A DNA stretch of 64,000 nucleotides from Spirochaetota bacterium. Its GTDB lineage: Bacteria > Spirochaetota > Spirochaetia > Treponematales > Rectinemataceae. The notes beneath the pieces were generated by a model. The model was not told where the DNA came from, did not search any database, and worked only from the letters and a program-made list of their open reading frames with translations. The stretch's first letter is position 1; each line of letters opens with the position of its first letter. A program made the translations under genes and the position numbers. The DNA lies in assembly GCA_029265255.1 (NCBI GenBank), contig JAJUJQ010000009.1:1-64000 (forward strand), written 5' to 3'. Below are positions 9,388 to 18,411 of this stretch, one piece after another.

Positions 9388-10301
9388 GCTGGCAGGTTGT
9401 TGGCGATATCATTTCTGGGACCATCATATACAGCATACCGCTTTTGTACATGACACTGGGCGCGGTGGTGGAGCAAAAAGCAGGATTAGTCAATCTGGGC
9501 CTGGAAGGAATCATGCTGGCAGGGGCTTCCTCAGGGTTCGCGGTAAGTGTTTCAAGCGGGAATCCCTGGCTGGGTATCGGCGCCGCCGCGCTGGCAGGAG
9601 CGCTCTTCAACCTTTTTTATGCGTACCTGGTGGTCAGCCGCAAGGCGAACCAGCTCGCGAGCGGTTTGGCGCTGATGTTTCTGGGAAGCGGCTTGAGCGC
9701 GATGATTGGGCGGCCATTTGTCGGTTCCGGGCTAGCGGGATTACCCAAATACCAGATTCCAGGATTGGCGATGATTCCATGGGTTGGCAATACAATGTTC
9801 AGTTATGATTTGCTGGTGTACCTTGCCTTGCCCGCGGCCATCGTGGTGTGGTGGCTGCTGTATGGAACAAGGTTCGGGCTCAGCCTCAGAGCGGTCGGGG
9901 AAGACCCTTCAGCCGCGTTTGCGTCAGGAAGACGCGTAGAGCTCATCCGGTACGCGGCATCGCTCATTTGTGGAATGCTTGGCGGTATTGCCGGCGCGCA
10001 TCTGTCTATCGCGCTTGCGCGTACCTGGACCGAGGGGATGACGGGAGGGCGCGGCTATATTGCGATTGCGCTGGTCATTTTTTCAAAATGGCATCCTTTG
10101 AGGGCTATCTTCGGCGCGCTCTTGTTTGGAGGCGCGGTAACCGTGCAGCTGCAGCTTCAGGCAAGCGGCGCGGGAGTATCGCCGTTTATTCTCAATATGA
10201 TTCCCTATGTGCTCACGTTGGGTGTTCTGCTCCTTTGGAGCGGGGCACGAGCCTACGCGGCTCCTGGCGCGCTCGGGACGGTGTACGCGGGAGAGGAGTA
10301 G
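9384..10301 (+). CDS. Bmp-type ABC importer permease 2 (BPD_transp_2 family)
   Basis: A 305-residue second permease, NupQ/YufQ-like. It has the paired family motifs QKAGLVNLGLEGIMLAGA near residue 30 and the coupling motif LRAVGEDPSAAFASGR near 175, with about eight membrane segments. It would form a heterodimeric channel with the preceding permease. The start overlaps the upstream stop (ATGA), and 35 bases separate it from the binding-protein gene. Substrates of the family are nucleosides and related purines; the downstream carbamoyl-transfer genes point to a ureide or purine here. Confidence 0.9.
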   Translation: MSWQVVGDIISGTIIYSIPLLYMTLGAVVEQKAGLVNLGLEGIMLAGASSGFAVSVSSGNPWLGIGAAALAGALFNLFYAYLVVSRKANQLASGLALMFLGSGLSAMIGRPFVGSGLAGLPKYQIPGLAMIPWVGNTMFSYDLLVYLALPAAIVVWWLLYGTRFGLSLRAVGEDPSAAFASGRRVELIRYAASLICGMLGGIAGAHLSIALARTWTEGMTGGRGYIAIALVIFSKWHPLRAIFGALLFGGAVTVQLQLQASGAGVSPFILNMIPYVLTLGVLLLWSGARAYAAPGALGTVYAGEE

Positions 10302-10336
10302 CGAGCGAAAAAACCTTTATGAAAAGGAGGCATGCT

Positions 10337-11422
10337 ATGCAAAGGATGGTAGGAAGCGGAAGAAGGCTGTTGCTGGTTCTGCTTGTGCTGCTAGTTTCCG
10401 GGATCGCGGGATTCGCGCAGCAGCAAAGCCTGACCATTGGATTGCTTCTTCCAGGTCCAAAAAACGATGCGGGCTATAATCAGACCTTCTATGATGCGCT
10501 CATGGAGGTTCAGAAGACCGTTCCCGGCGTCCGCGTGATTGTCGCGGAGTATGTCACCGACGCGGAGGCCGAGAGCACCATGGAAACAATGATCAGACAG
10601 GGCGCGAAACTCATCTTCCCCTGTGCCTTTGCCTTTCAGTATCCCGCAATTGCCGTAGCTTCACGGAACCCCACAGTATATTTCATGCATCCAGGCGGCT
10701 GGGAAGTCAGACCCAACTTCAGCAACTTCTACGCTACGACCCAACTTCATTTCTATATTATGGGTGTCGCGGCGGGACTCATGACCAAGTCGAACCAGAT
10801 TGGGTTTGTCGCCGGAATGCCTCTTGGCTACACGCTCGGCAATGTCAACGGATTCCATCTTGGTGCACGATCGGTCAATCCCAAGGTTACGACACGGCTT
10901 CTCTTCACCTTCTCATGGGGCGACACCACCAAGGAAGCCGCGGCCGCTCAGGCGCTCCTGAACGCGGGGTGCGATGTCATTACGATGCATCTTGATTCAC
11001 CGGTAGCGGTTATCCAAACGGTCGAGGCGGCGGGAGCCTACACCATTGGGTTCATGTCTCCAGAGGCGCGGAAATACGCTCCAAAGGGCTGGGTCACAGG
11101 ATTGACATTCAACTGGGCTCCGTACTTTGCCGAAAGCGCCAAAGCGGTCATGAACGGCACCTGGAGAACAGGATTTATCCGGCGAGGGCTTGCGGAAGGC
11201 TTCCTTCAGATTGCGCCGTTTGGAGCTTCGGTACCCGAGAGCGTCAAACAGAAGGTGCTTGCGGTCGCGGAGGACTACAAGGCTGGCAAGATCGCTCCTT
11301 TCAAGGGGCCAATCAAGGATCAGAAGGGCGTTGTCCGCATTCCCGAAGGAGTCATCTGGGGTAACGAGAAGATGGGCGATTTCGACTGGCTGGTAGAAGG
11401 TATTATTGGCGAGCCGAAATAA
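10337..11422 (+). CDS. Bmp/Med-family periplasmic substrate-binding protein
   Basis: A 361-residue binding protein with an N-terminal signal peptide (RRLLLVLLVLLVSGIAGFAQ) that lacks a lipobox cysteine, so it should be a soluble periplasmic protein rather than a lipoprotein. The mature start LTIGLLLPGPKNDAGYNQTFYDAL and the later GYTLGNVNGFHLGARSVNP are typical of the Bmp family (BmpA/PnrA, Med), which binds purine nucleosides and related ligands. AAGGAGG six bases before ATG 10337 decides the start. It is the fourth gene of the importer operon. Hairpin-forming sequence follows at 11444-11472 without a T-tract. Confidence 0.9.
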   Translation: MQRMVGSGRRLLLVLLVLLVSGIAGFAQQQSLTIGLLLPGPKNDAGYNQTFYDALMEVQKTVPGVRVIVAEYVTDAEAESTMETMIRQGAKLIFPCAFAFQYPAIAVASRNPTVYFMHPGGWEVRPNFSNFYATTQLHFYIMGVAAGLMTKSNQIGFVAGMPLGYTLGNVNGFHLGARSVNPKVTTRLLFTFSWGDTTKEAAAAQALLNAGCDVITMHLDSPVAVIQTVEAAGAYTIGFMSPEARKYAPKGWVTGLTFNWAPYFAESAKAVMNGTWRTGFIRRGLAEGFLQIAPFGASVPESVKQKVLAVAEDYKAGKIAPFKGPIKDQKGVVRIPEGVIWGNEKMGDFDWLVEGIIGEPK

Positions 11423-11551
11423 CAATCTCTGAACTCGATATGCCGCCTCCTCACCGTGTCGGCGGGGAGGCGACCATAATTGATTTATCGCTGTTCTTGC
11501 AGGTTTCTCCCCGCGAAAGAGTATTCTATACTTGATTCAGGAGAGTCTGGC

Positions 11552-13222
11552 ATGGGAATTGCGGTGTGGGAAGCCATGCAGCTTCCAGCGCTTAAGGAAG
11601 CGGTACTCGTCGCTGGCGAAAATGGGCTTAATCGAATCATTGAGTCTGTCAATATGATGGAAGTTCCGGACATTATTCGCTATGTAAAAGAGAATGAGCT
11701 GCTGGTCACCACGACCTACCCAATACGGGACAATCAGCAGGCGCTGGAAGCGCTCATCCCTCGACTTGTAGAAAAAAACGTTGCCGCCATGGCAATCAAA
11801 CCCGTGTTCTATTCCGACTCGATTCCAACAATTATGATCGCGCAGGCGAATGATCTTGATTTTCCACTGATTCAGCTCCCTAAGACCGCCTCCTTCAACG
11901 AAATATTGAATCCTGTGCTCGCGGAAATTCTTAATAAACAAGCCGTGATACTCAGGAGAGCCGAAGAGATCCACAAAAGTTTTACTGACCTGGTGTTGCG
12001 CGGGGGCACGCTTGCGGATATCGCCCGCCTGCTCGCCACTTTGCAGGGCAATCCTGTCTCGATTCATACGCCGCGCTTTATTCAGCTTGCGTTTGGTGAG
12101 CCCGCGAAGCTGAAACCGGCAGTAGTGACACAGCGCGATATCGATATGATCCGTCAGGCAGCGGAAGACGTGCAATTGCTCAGCGAATGTTGTGGGAAAG
12201 AGGGTGGAAGCGCCGCGCTGGAACAGGACGGCGTACGCAGGGAATTATTTGTATATCCCATGCGAGCAGCGGGGGAAACCTACGGTTTTATCATTATCTG
12301 GCTGGTGGCAGGAAAGGAGTACGATCTCAATGTGCTTGAGCAGGCGGTCACTATTATCGCGCTTGAGCTTTTAAAGCAGCGAGCGGTGACAGATGTCGAA
12401 CGAAGATTTAAAAGCTATTTTACCGAGGAAATCATCCAGGGGAAAATCCGCTCAAGGGCTGAGATTATTTCCAGAGGCAAAGGCTATGGCTGGGATCTGA
12501 CTGCGCGCTATTTGCCGATTCTTATCGAGCTCGATGATTATCTGGATATGGTGACCATGCGAGCTGGCAATCTTGATCCGATCTCGGTTCAAAAGCATTT
12601 TTGGAATGTCGTTTCAAAGTCGATCATGTTCCACGCGGGAGACGCCATTACCGTCGATATCGGCGCCCGGATATTCATTTTGCTGAAATGCGAATCCGCT
12701 CATGACGGCAAAAAAATCCGTGAAGCAGCCGAGAGGCTTGTGCTAAGAATTCAGAATGAAATTGCTGCACACCGGCCGCTATCGGTAACCGCGGGAATCG
12801 GCCGTGTCGTTGATGATATTCTGGAGCTGGGCACGGGTTTTTCGCAGGCGGAAAAGGCCCTCAGAACCGGGCAGATTGTCCATGGCACAGGTTCGATGAC
12901 GCATTTTGACAACCTCGGCATTTATCGGCTGCTCGATGTCGAGGCACATAATCCGGAATTGTCGCTGTTTGCCCGGGAATTGCTGGGAGAACTCTTGAAG
13001 AGTGATGAAGTGTATCACACCGATTTCATCAAGACCCTGGAGATTTTGTTCAAATGCAATTTCAACCTGAAAAAGGCATCGAACCAGATGCTTGTTCATT
13101 ACAACACCATTCGATACAGGGTGCAGAAAATCGAACAGATGACCGGGATGAGTCATGATTCCGAGGATGACCGCTTCAATCTCCAGCTTGCTTACAAGCT
13201 GCTTAAAATGGAAGCGCGATGA
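11552..13222 (+). CDS. PucR-family transcriptional regulator
   Basis: A 556-residue regulator. The N-terminal half is the PucR ligand-responsive domain (MQLPALKEAVLVAGENGLNR, then the long LVTTTYPIRDN segment); the middle resembles a GGDEF-like CdaR domain; the C-terminus holds the PucR helix-turn-helix (LKKASNQMLVHYNTIRYRVQ). In Bacillus, PucR controls purine and ureide catabolism. AGGAG eight bases before ATG 11552 decides the start over an upstream in-frame ATG at 11480. Located between the Bmp importer and fdrA-ylbE-ylbF in the same direction, it is likely their regulator, perhaps activating on a ureide. Confidence 0.88.
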   Translation: MGIAVWEAMQLPALKEAVLVAGENGLNRIIESVNMMEVPDIIRYVKENELLVTTTYPIRDNQQALEALIPRLVEKNVAAMAIKPVFYSDSIPTIMIAQANDLDFPLIQLPKTASFNEILNPVLAEILNKQAVILRRAEEIHKSFTDLVLRGGTLADIARLLATLQGNPVSIHTPRFIQLAFGEPAKLKPAVVTQRDIDMIRQAAEDVQLLSECCGKEGGSAALEQDGVRRELFVYPMRAAGETYGFIIIWLVAGKEYDLNVLEQAVTIIALELLKQRAVTDVERRFKSYFTEEIIQGKIRSRAEIISRGKGYGWDLTARYLPILIELDDYLDMVTMRAGNLDPISVQKHFWNVVSKSIMFHAGDAITVDIGARIFILLKCESAHDGKKIREAAERLVLRIQNEIAAHRPLSVTAGIGRVVDDILELGTGFSQAEKALRTGQIVHGTGSMTHFDNLGIYRLLDVEAHNPELSLFARELLGELLKSDEVYHTDFIKTLEILFKCNFNLKKASNQMLVHYNTIRYRVQKIEQMTGMSHDSEDDRFNLQLAYKLLKMEAR

Positions 13223-13407
13223 GGTTTGCGAACGCCCTACGCGCGCAAGGCCTCATAGGGGTCGCGTCAATCGAAAACGAGCTTACAAGGCCAGGCCCCA
13301 GTCAGCAAGATATCATGATCGTGGGATAAGCTGTAATAATTTGCCAATAATTTCATGTCATATTTAGCAATTGAAACCAAGCTGGAAATATCCCGGACAT
13401 GTGAAAA

Positions 13408-13413
13408 TATAAT
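13408..13413 (+). promoter_or_regulatory. Possible -10 element upstream of fdrA
   Basis: A perfect TATAAT lies 38 bases before the fdrA start, within a 228-base gap after the PucR gene. The matching -35 region (GAAATA) is poor, which would suit an activator-dependent promoter. This is a motif call only. Confidence 0.3.
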
Positions 13414-13450
13414 GGTACCAGATGTTTTCTAGCGCACAGGGAGGCTAGAC

Positions 13451-15004
13451 ATGGGTCTCTACGCGAACATTCATCGAAATAGCTATCAAGATTCGGTCAA
13501 GCTCATGCAGGTTTCCGAGCGGATCAAAACGTTGCCGGGTATCCGAAAGGCCTTTGCCATCATGGGAACCGACGCGAACAAGGCAACGCTGGCCCGGAGC
13601 GGCTTCGATCTCTCCCTCATGGCTGACGCGACTCCTAGCGACATTCTGTTTCTTGTCGACGCGCAGACAGAAGAAGCCGCACAAAAGGCGTTTGAGCAGT
13701 TCGAGACGCTCGTCGCCGAAGTGAGGCAGGAAGAGGCGGTCGCGGGACGCCGGGCTCGCTCGATCAAATCGGCGCGCGCGATGCTGCCGCAGGCGAGTAT
13801 CGCCCTTATCTCGGTGCCAGGTGAATTCGCGGCCTATGAGGCTCGAAAGGCGCTGCGGGAGGGGCTTCATGTCCATCTATTCAGCGATAATGTATCGATT
13901 GAGGAAGAAATAGCGCTGAAAGCGCTTGGGGAGCGGCTTGGATTGCTGGTTATGGGGCCGGGCTGTGGCACATCCATCATTGGTGGTACACCGATTGGAT
14001 TCGCCAATGTGATCAGGCGCGGACCGATAGGGGTCATAGGGGCTGCCGGTACTGGAATCCAGCAAGTTACGGTGTTGATAGACCACTATGGCTCTGGAAT
14101 ATCGCATGCTATCGGAGTAGGCGGGCGTGACCTGACCGACGCGGTTGGCGGAGCGAGCACGCTCCTGGCGTTTGACATGCTGGAGCAGGATGAACAAACC
14201 GAAGTCATCGTGCTTGTTGGCAAAGTGCCGGGACCTCGCACAGTCGCGGCCGTCGCGGACCGCGTCGCGCGGTGTTCGAAGCCGGTGGTCTCGGCCTTCC
14301 TTGGCGTGATGAGCCAGGATCTGCCTGCCGCGGGAGTCGCGGCATGGGATCTGGACGCCGCAGCGCGGCGAGCGGTTGAGATGGCCACGCAATCGACGCT
14401 TGCGTTCGATCGTGCCGAGGTATCTGCGGAGGCGCTGCGATTGAGTCTTGCCGATCGTCTTGACCGCGCTCCGCGTTCTCGGATACGGGTGCGGGGGCTG
14501 TATACCGGCGGGAGCCTGGCGGATGAAGCGATGGTGATAATGCGAAAAACACTGGGAACGGTATTTTCAAATATCGATCCGGATCCCGCCTTCAGAGTTC
14601 CTGGAAAGCAAATTATTCACGAACATGCAATTATCGATATGGGGGATGATGAGTTCACGGTTGGAAGGCCCCATCCCATGATCGATCCATCGTACAGGGC
14701 CGAACGGATCATCGAAGAGTGGCAGCAGGAAGACACCGCGGTTATCCTCTGTGATGTTGTTCTCGGATATGGCTCGCATCAGAACCCCGCGCAAGCGGTG
14801 GCCGACGCGGTGCATGCGGCAAGAAGGATGCATGGTGATGCGGTTACCGTCATCGCCTCAGTCATTGGCACCGAGCGCGATCCCCAGCAATTGTCACGAC
14901 AGGAGTCCATACTCAAGGATGCGGGAATCCTCGTGTTTTCTTCAAATGCGTCGGCTGCGCGTGCGGCGTGCGCGGCCGTCCGGCTCTATGCGGAGAGGAG
15001 ATAG
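13451..15004 (+). CDS. fdrA: FdrA/AllF-like protein, oxamate carbamoyltransferase component
   Basis: A 517-residue protein of the FdrA family, related to succinyl-CoA ligase/ATP-citrate lyase alpha subunits. The typical core LLVMGPGCGTSIIGGTPIGF (near residue 157), the nucleotide-type loop GVIGAAGTGIQQ and the acidic GVGGRDLTDAVGG segment are all present. E. coli FdrA, YlbE and YlbF have been reported to form oxamate carbamoyltransferase (renamed AllFGH), acting late in allantoin breakdown. Here the same three genes are in order and tightly spaced. The reaction would move a carbamoyl group between oxamate and phosphate. No carbamate kinase gene is adjacent. A ribosome site (GGGAGG) precedes ATG 13451. 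Confidence 0.88.
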   Translation: MGLYANIHRNSYQDSVKLMQVSERIKTLPGIRKAFAIMGTDANKATLARSGFDLSLMADATPSDILFLVDAQTEEAAQKAFEQFETLVAEVRQEEAVAGRRARSIKSARAMLPQASIALISVPGEFAAYEARKALREGLHVHLFSDNVSIEEEIALKALGERLGLLVMGPGCGTSIIGGTPIGFANVIRRGPIGVIGAAGTGIQQVTVLIDHYGSGISHAIGVGGRDLTDAVGGASTLLAFDMLEQDEQTEVIVLVGKVPGPRTVAAVADRVARCSKPVVSAFLGVMSQDLPAAGVAAWDLDAAARRAVEMATQSTLAFDRAEVSAEALRLSLADRLDRAPRSRIRVRGLYTGGSLADEAMVIMRKTLGTVFSNIDPDPAFRVPGKQIIHEHAIIDMGDDEFTVGRPHPMIDPSYRAERIIEEWQQEDTAVILCDVVLGYGSHQNPAQAVADAVHAARRMHGDAVTVIASVIGTERDPQQLSRQESILKDAGILVFSSNASAARAACAAVRLYAERR

Positions 15005-15006
15005 CT

Positions 15007-16428
15007 ATGAGCAAACAAAGCTTGCTGAAAGATCGACCGGCGGTCATAAATATCGGTTTGATAGACTTTTATCGAAATATTGCCGCGAGCGGCGCACAAA
15101 GCATTCATGTGGATTGGAGACCTCCCGCGCGTGGAGATAAGGCGCTGAATTCGATGCTTCTCGCACTTTCCGAACTGCATGATGATATCGCGCAGGCGAA
15201 CGCGCGAGCCCTGCAAAAAATACTCGACGCGCAGCCGGAGTGGGTCGATGTCGGACCAGCGATTGAGATGATTCCTGGATTCACGCGCGATACGATATTG
15301 CATGCGGGCCCGCCAATCACATGGGAACGCATGTGTGGTCCCATGAAAGGAGCCGTCGCGGGGGCGCTCATCTTTGAAGGCAGGGCGAAAGACAAGGAGG
15401 AAGCGTTCGCGCTCGCGGCTTCTGGAGCGGTTCATTTCGCGCCATGCAATAATTTTCACGCGGCGGGGCCGATGTCCGGCATTATTTCTCCCTCGATGCC
15501 TGTGATTGTGGTGGAAAACCGGGAGAACGGAAACCGCGCCTTCAGCACCTTCAATAATGAGAAAAACAGAAAAGCCCTGAGTTTTGGCGCGTTTGATCAG
15601 GATGTGCAGGACCACCTTGTCTGGCAGCGCGATATTCTGGCGCCGATTTTTGCCAAAGCAGTGAGAAAGTGTGGAGGCATAGACCTGAAGGCCATTCTTT
15701 CGCGTTCGCTCCAGATGGGCGATGATGGGCATAACCGTCATGTGGCCTCCACCAGTCTTCTGTTGAGAGAACTGATGCCGACACTGGCCCGTCTGGGAGA
15801 GCCGGGGGAATACATCGGCCAGATTGCCGATTTCATGCGCCATAACGATTATTTTTTCCTGAACTTCTCTATGGCAGCGTGCAAGGCGACCATGGACGCC
15901 GCTCACGGGATTCCCTGGAGTACCGTGGTAACGACCATGGCCCGCAATGGCGTTGAATCTGGAATCAGAGTATCTGGCCTGGATGACCAATGGTTTACCG
16001 CTCCTGCGCCGGCCATTCATGGCATCATGTTCCCACCCTTCACGGCGCGGGACGCGAACCCCGACATGGGCGACAGCACCATTACCGAAACCTGCGGGTT
16101 GGGCGGCTTTGCGATGGCAGCTGCCCCCGCGATGGTGAAGCTCGTCGGAGGAACGGTCTCTGACGCAATCAGCTATACCAGAACCATGGCCGAGATTACA
16201 CTGACCAAGAATATGGCGTTCAGCATTCCCTATCTCGATTTTGAGGGAACTCCGAGCGGCATCGACATCAGGGCGGTCGTTGATCTGGGTATTCTGCCAA
16301 GAATCAATACTGGCATCGCGCATAAGGAACCGGGGCATGGCATTGCTGGCGCGGGAATTGCAGAGATCCCGTACGGGTGTTTTGTGAAGGCGCTTGAAGC
16401 GTTTGCTGAACAATACCTGCATCGATGA
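15007..16428 (+). CDS. ylbE: YlbE/AllG-like protein (DUF1116)
   Basis: A 473-residue DUF1116 protein, second component of the AllFGH-type carbamoyltransferase. Family features are WVDVGPAIEMIPGFTRDTILHAGPPI near residues 77-102, GPMKGAVAGALIFEG, CNNFHAAGPMSGIIS, and DDGHNRHVASTSLLLRELMP in the middle. It is predicted soluble and cytoplasmic. GAGGAG six bases before ATG 15007 fixes the start just two bases after fdrA ends. A 481-codon open frame on the opposite strand is a codon-bias shadow. The stop overlaps ylbF by ATGA. Confidence 0.9.
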   Translation: MSKQSLLKDRPAVINIGLIDFYRNIAASGAQSIHVDWRPPARGDKALNSMLLALSELHDDIAQANARALQKILDAQPEWVDVGPAIEMIPGFTRDTILHAGPPITWERMCGPMKGAVAGALIFEGRAKDKEEAFALAASGAVHFAPCNNFHAAGPMSGIISPSMPVIVVENRENGNRAFSTFNNEKNRKALSFGAFDQDVQDHLVWQRDILAPIFAKAVRKCGGIDLKAILSRSLQMGDDGHNRHVASTSLLLRELMPTLARLGEPGEYIGQIADFMRHNDYFFLNFSMAACKATMDAAHGIPWSTVVTTMARNGVESGIRVSGLDDQWFTAPAPAIHGIMFPPFTARDANPDMGDSTITETCGLGGFAMAAAPAMVKLVGGTVSDAISYTRTMAEITLTKNMAFSIPYLDFEGTPSGIDIRAVVDLGILPRINTGIAHKEPGHGIAGAGIAEIPYGCFVKALEAFAEQYLHR

Positions 16429-17324
16429 CATCCTTTCATGCGCGTTGGATTGCTGAGGATCTGGTTGATCTGAACAATTCTCTTTCGCTCACCGTGCTCT
16501 CTGTACACGAAAGCGCTGTGAATCTGCTGGTGACAGGCTGCGATCGGCTGATCATCCTCGCGGATATCCGGCTGTATAGAGGCCCATCAAGCATTGGGCT
16601 TGATGAGAATGATTTTCAACAAGTGCGTGCATTGCTCTCTGCGGGGACGTGCGGCTATTTTCATCATGGAAGCCTCCATGTCGGCAGTGTGCTCGTCGAT
16701 ACTGGCACTGCCACGCGTGTCTGCTTTTCGGTCTATAAACGGAACCGGCGCATCAGCATCGACCTACGCGGCGACAGCATCATGGCCGCCTACAACGAGT
16801 TTTCCAAAAGAACCGCGTCGCACTCATGCGGCATGTTCTTTGGTGCTTCCATAGAATCCAGCCCATTCGACGCGGCGCTATGGAGTTCTTTTTCGGGGCT
16901 AATTGCGGTGCTCAAGAGCGCCGCGGAGCAAAGAGAGTTCGAGACATCAGCGGGCAGACTGATAGGATTGGGCGTCGGTTCTACCCCAACGGGAGATGAT
17001 CTGGCGCACGGAGCAATGATCGCGATGCATCTGCTCGCCGCGCTGAATGGGAAAGTCTGGTCTTGTCCCGGCATATCTGATAAGGTCATGAAGCGCACGA
17101 CACCATTGGGACGACATATGCTGGAAATGGGCAGAAGCGCGCTCACACCGGAACCCGTTCTCTTCTATATCGACCATCTGCTGTCGGGCGATTCCCTCGC
17201 ACCCAGTCTTGATGAATTGCGGCAGATCGGCTCCGATACAGGGCTGTCGATCGCGGTGGGGATATATTTGGTAATTCGAGACTATGTCAGCACAATCCAC
17301 ACGCGAAGTGGTTTGGTTTCATGA
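16425..17324 (+). CDS. ylbF: YlbF/AllH-like protein (DUF2877)
   Basis: A 299-residue DUF2877 protein, third component of the AllFGH-type set. The family hallmark IGLGVGSTPTGDDLAHGAM lies near residue 183 and TPLGRHMLEMGRSAL near 228. The start overlaps the ylbE stop by ATGA, implying coupled translation and a stoichiometric complex. It ends the ureide-type operon. A 47-codon Cys-containing frame begins by ATGA overlap at 17321, but it runs into the convergent VOC gene and I do not call it. Confidence 0.88.
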   Translation: MTSFHARWIAEDLVDLNNSLSLTVLSVHESAVNLLVTGCDRLIILADIRLYRGPSSIGLDENDFQQVRALLSAGTCGYFHHGSLHVGSVLVDTGTATRVCFSVYKRNRRISIDLRGDSIMAAYNEFSKRTASHSCGMFFGASIESSPFDAALWSSFSGLIAVLKSAAEQREFETSAGRLIGLGVGSTPTGDDLAHGAMIAMHLLAALNGKVWSCPGISDKVMKRTTPLGRHMLEMGRSALTPEPVLFYIDHLLSGDSLAPSLDELRQIGSDTGLSIAVGIYLVIRDYVSTIHTRSGLVS

Positions 17325-17435
17325 GCAGAATGCGGCTGGAGCGCAAATGGCGGTACGAGGCTTATTATATTGGAGCGCGGCTGTCTCAGTGTCCGGCAAG
17401 GCTGAACGCTCAACGCTGCGCGCGTTGTATGATCG

Positions 17436-17807
17436 CTAATGTTCCTCTACAATCTGCACCTTGAACCCATCAGGATCGAGTACGTAGAAAAAGCGGATCG
17501 AAGGATTGGGCTGGAATGGACCCGCCAAAATCGGAATATTTTGAGCCCTGAGCGCATCCATCATCGATTCAAGCGAGGTTGCTCTGAATCCGATCGATAT
17601 ATGTTGGGCTGATGGATTGGATTCGGCCAGTGGGCGGTTGGTGTTGCAGATAAGTTCAACTTTGGTTTCGCCGGAACCGAGAAAGGCGATTTCATCGCTG
17701 GGCATGGGTGAGAATCTTCGATTCAGCGGAAGACCAAGGATATCACGATAAAAGTGCAGTGATCGTTCCATGTCGCGGACCTGGAGTGTGACCCAGCAGA
17801 ATTGCAT
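17436..17807 (-). CDS. VOC-superfamily (glyoxalase-like) protein
   Basis: A 123-residue single-domain protein of the vicinal-oxygen-chelate fold. It shows FCWVTLQVRDMERSLHFYRDILGL at the start and FFYVLDPDGFKVQIVEEH at the end, the usual two beta-alpha-beta modules. The C-terminal Glu of the family metal site is in QIVE; the first ligand position after FCW is Thr/Val rather than His, so lactoylglutathione lyase activity is uncertain. The start at 17807 is chosen because GGAGGA lies seven to eight bases upstream, and the longer frame starts before that site. Confidence 0.8.
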   Translation of the reverse strand: MQFCWVTLQVRDMERSLHFYRDILGLPLNRRFSPMPSDEIAFLGSGETKVELICNTNRPLAESNPSAQHISIGFRATSLESMMDALRAQNIPILAGPFQPNPSIRFFYVLDPDGFKVQIVEEH

Positions 17808-17916
17808 AGCATTTCCTCCCTGAATTAATGTTGACATTCAGGTGCGATCGCGTCAATCTCTGCGAGAAGGCTTTTGGTTCGAGATGGGGCTGCAAAGAGA
17901 TGTTCTGGAGGATGTC

Positions 17917-18411
17917 ATGATTCTCGTAAGCGCCTGCCTTGCTGGCGTCGCCTGTCGCTATGATGGTGGAACCGCGACCGACCCGCGGGTTGTTGCGTTG
18001 ATGAAAGCGGGCAATGCCATTGCGGTATGTCCCGAACAGCTGGGTGGTCTTCCTACTCCGCGCGAACCATCGGAATTGCGCGACGGGCGCGTCTGGTCAA
18101 AATCAGGAAGGGATGTGACCGGCCTGTTCGTGCGAGGCGCGCTCGCGACGCTTGAAGTCGCGATGCATGAAGGCTGCCGCGTAGCGATTCTCAAATCGCA
18201 TTCGCCATCCTGCGGTTCCGGGTGCATTTATGATGGCACATTCAGCAGCACGCTCGCGGCGGGGGATGGGGTGACCGCCAGGGTTTTGAAAGCGCATGGT
18301 ATCCGGGTGCTTACCGAGGAGGAATACGCTGCTGGCCCGCTGGACCTCGATGATGAGGGTGTTTTAGGAGAGCCTCACATGCTGCGCCCTAGCTCTGGCC
18401 TTGATTCTTGA
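17917..18411 (+). CDS. DUF523 family protein, TudS-like
   Basis: A 164-residue DUF523 protein. Conserved features are VSACLAGVACRYDGG at the N-terminus, VCPEQLGGLPTPREPSE near residue 40 and LKSHSPSCGSG near 95. The Cys of ACLAG, VCPE and PSCG correspond to the three cysteines that hold an iron-sulfur cluster in the characterised member TudS, a thiouracil desulfurase. Whether this copy desulfurates thiolated bases is inference. GGAGG five bases before ATG 17917 decides the start. The last 23 bases overlap the convergent MscS gene. Confidence 0.85.
   Translation: MILVSACLAGVACRYDGGTATDPRVVALMKAGNAIAVCPEQLGGLPTPREPSELRDGRVWSKSGRDVTGLFVRGALATLEVAMHEGCRVAILKSHSPSCGSGCIYDGTFSSTLAAGDGVTARVLKAHGIRVLTEEEYAAGPLDLDDEGVLGEPHMLRPSSGLDS

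Noticed and set aside
11444..11472. Intrinsic terminator between the Bmp binding-protein gene and the PucR gene
   Set aside because: CGCCTCC/GGAGGCG forms a stem with a 15-base loop but no T-tract follows, so it is too weak to call.
14986..16431. 481-codon reverse-strand frame opposite ylbE
   Set aside because: Composition of an antisense shadow, no ribosome site, and the forward strand has a recognisable DUF1116 protein with conserved motifs.
17321..17464. 47-codon frame starting by ATGA overlap at the end of ylbF, with three Cys
   Set aside because: Overlaps the end of the convergent VOC gene, has no ribosome site of its own and no recognisable motif.
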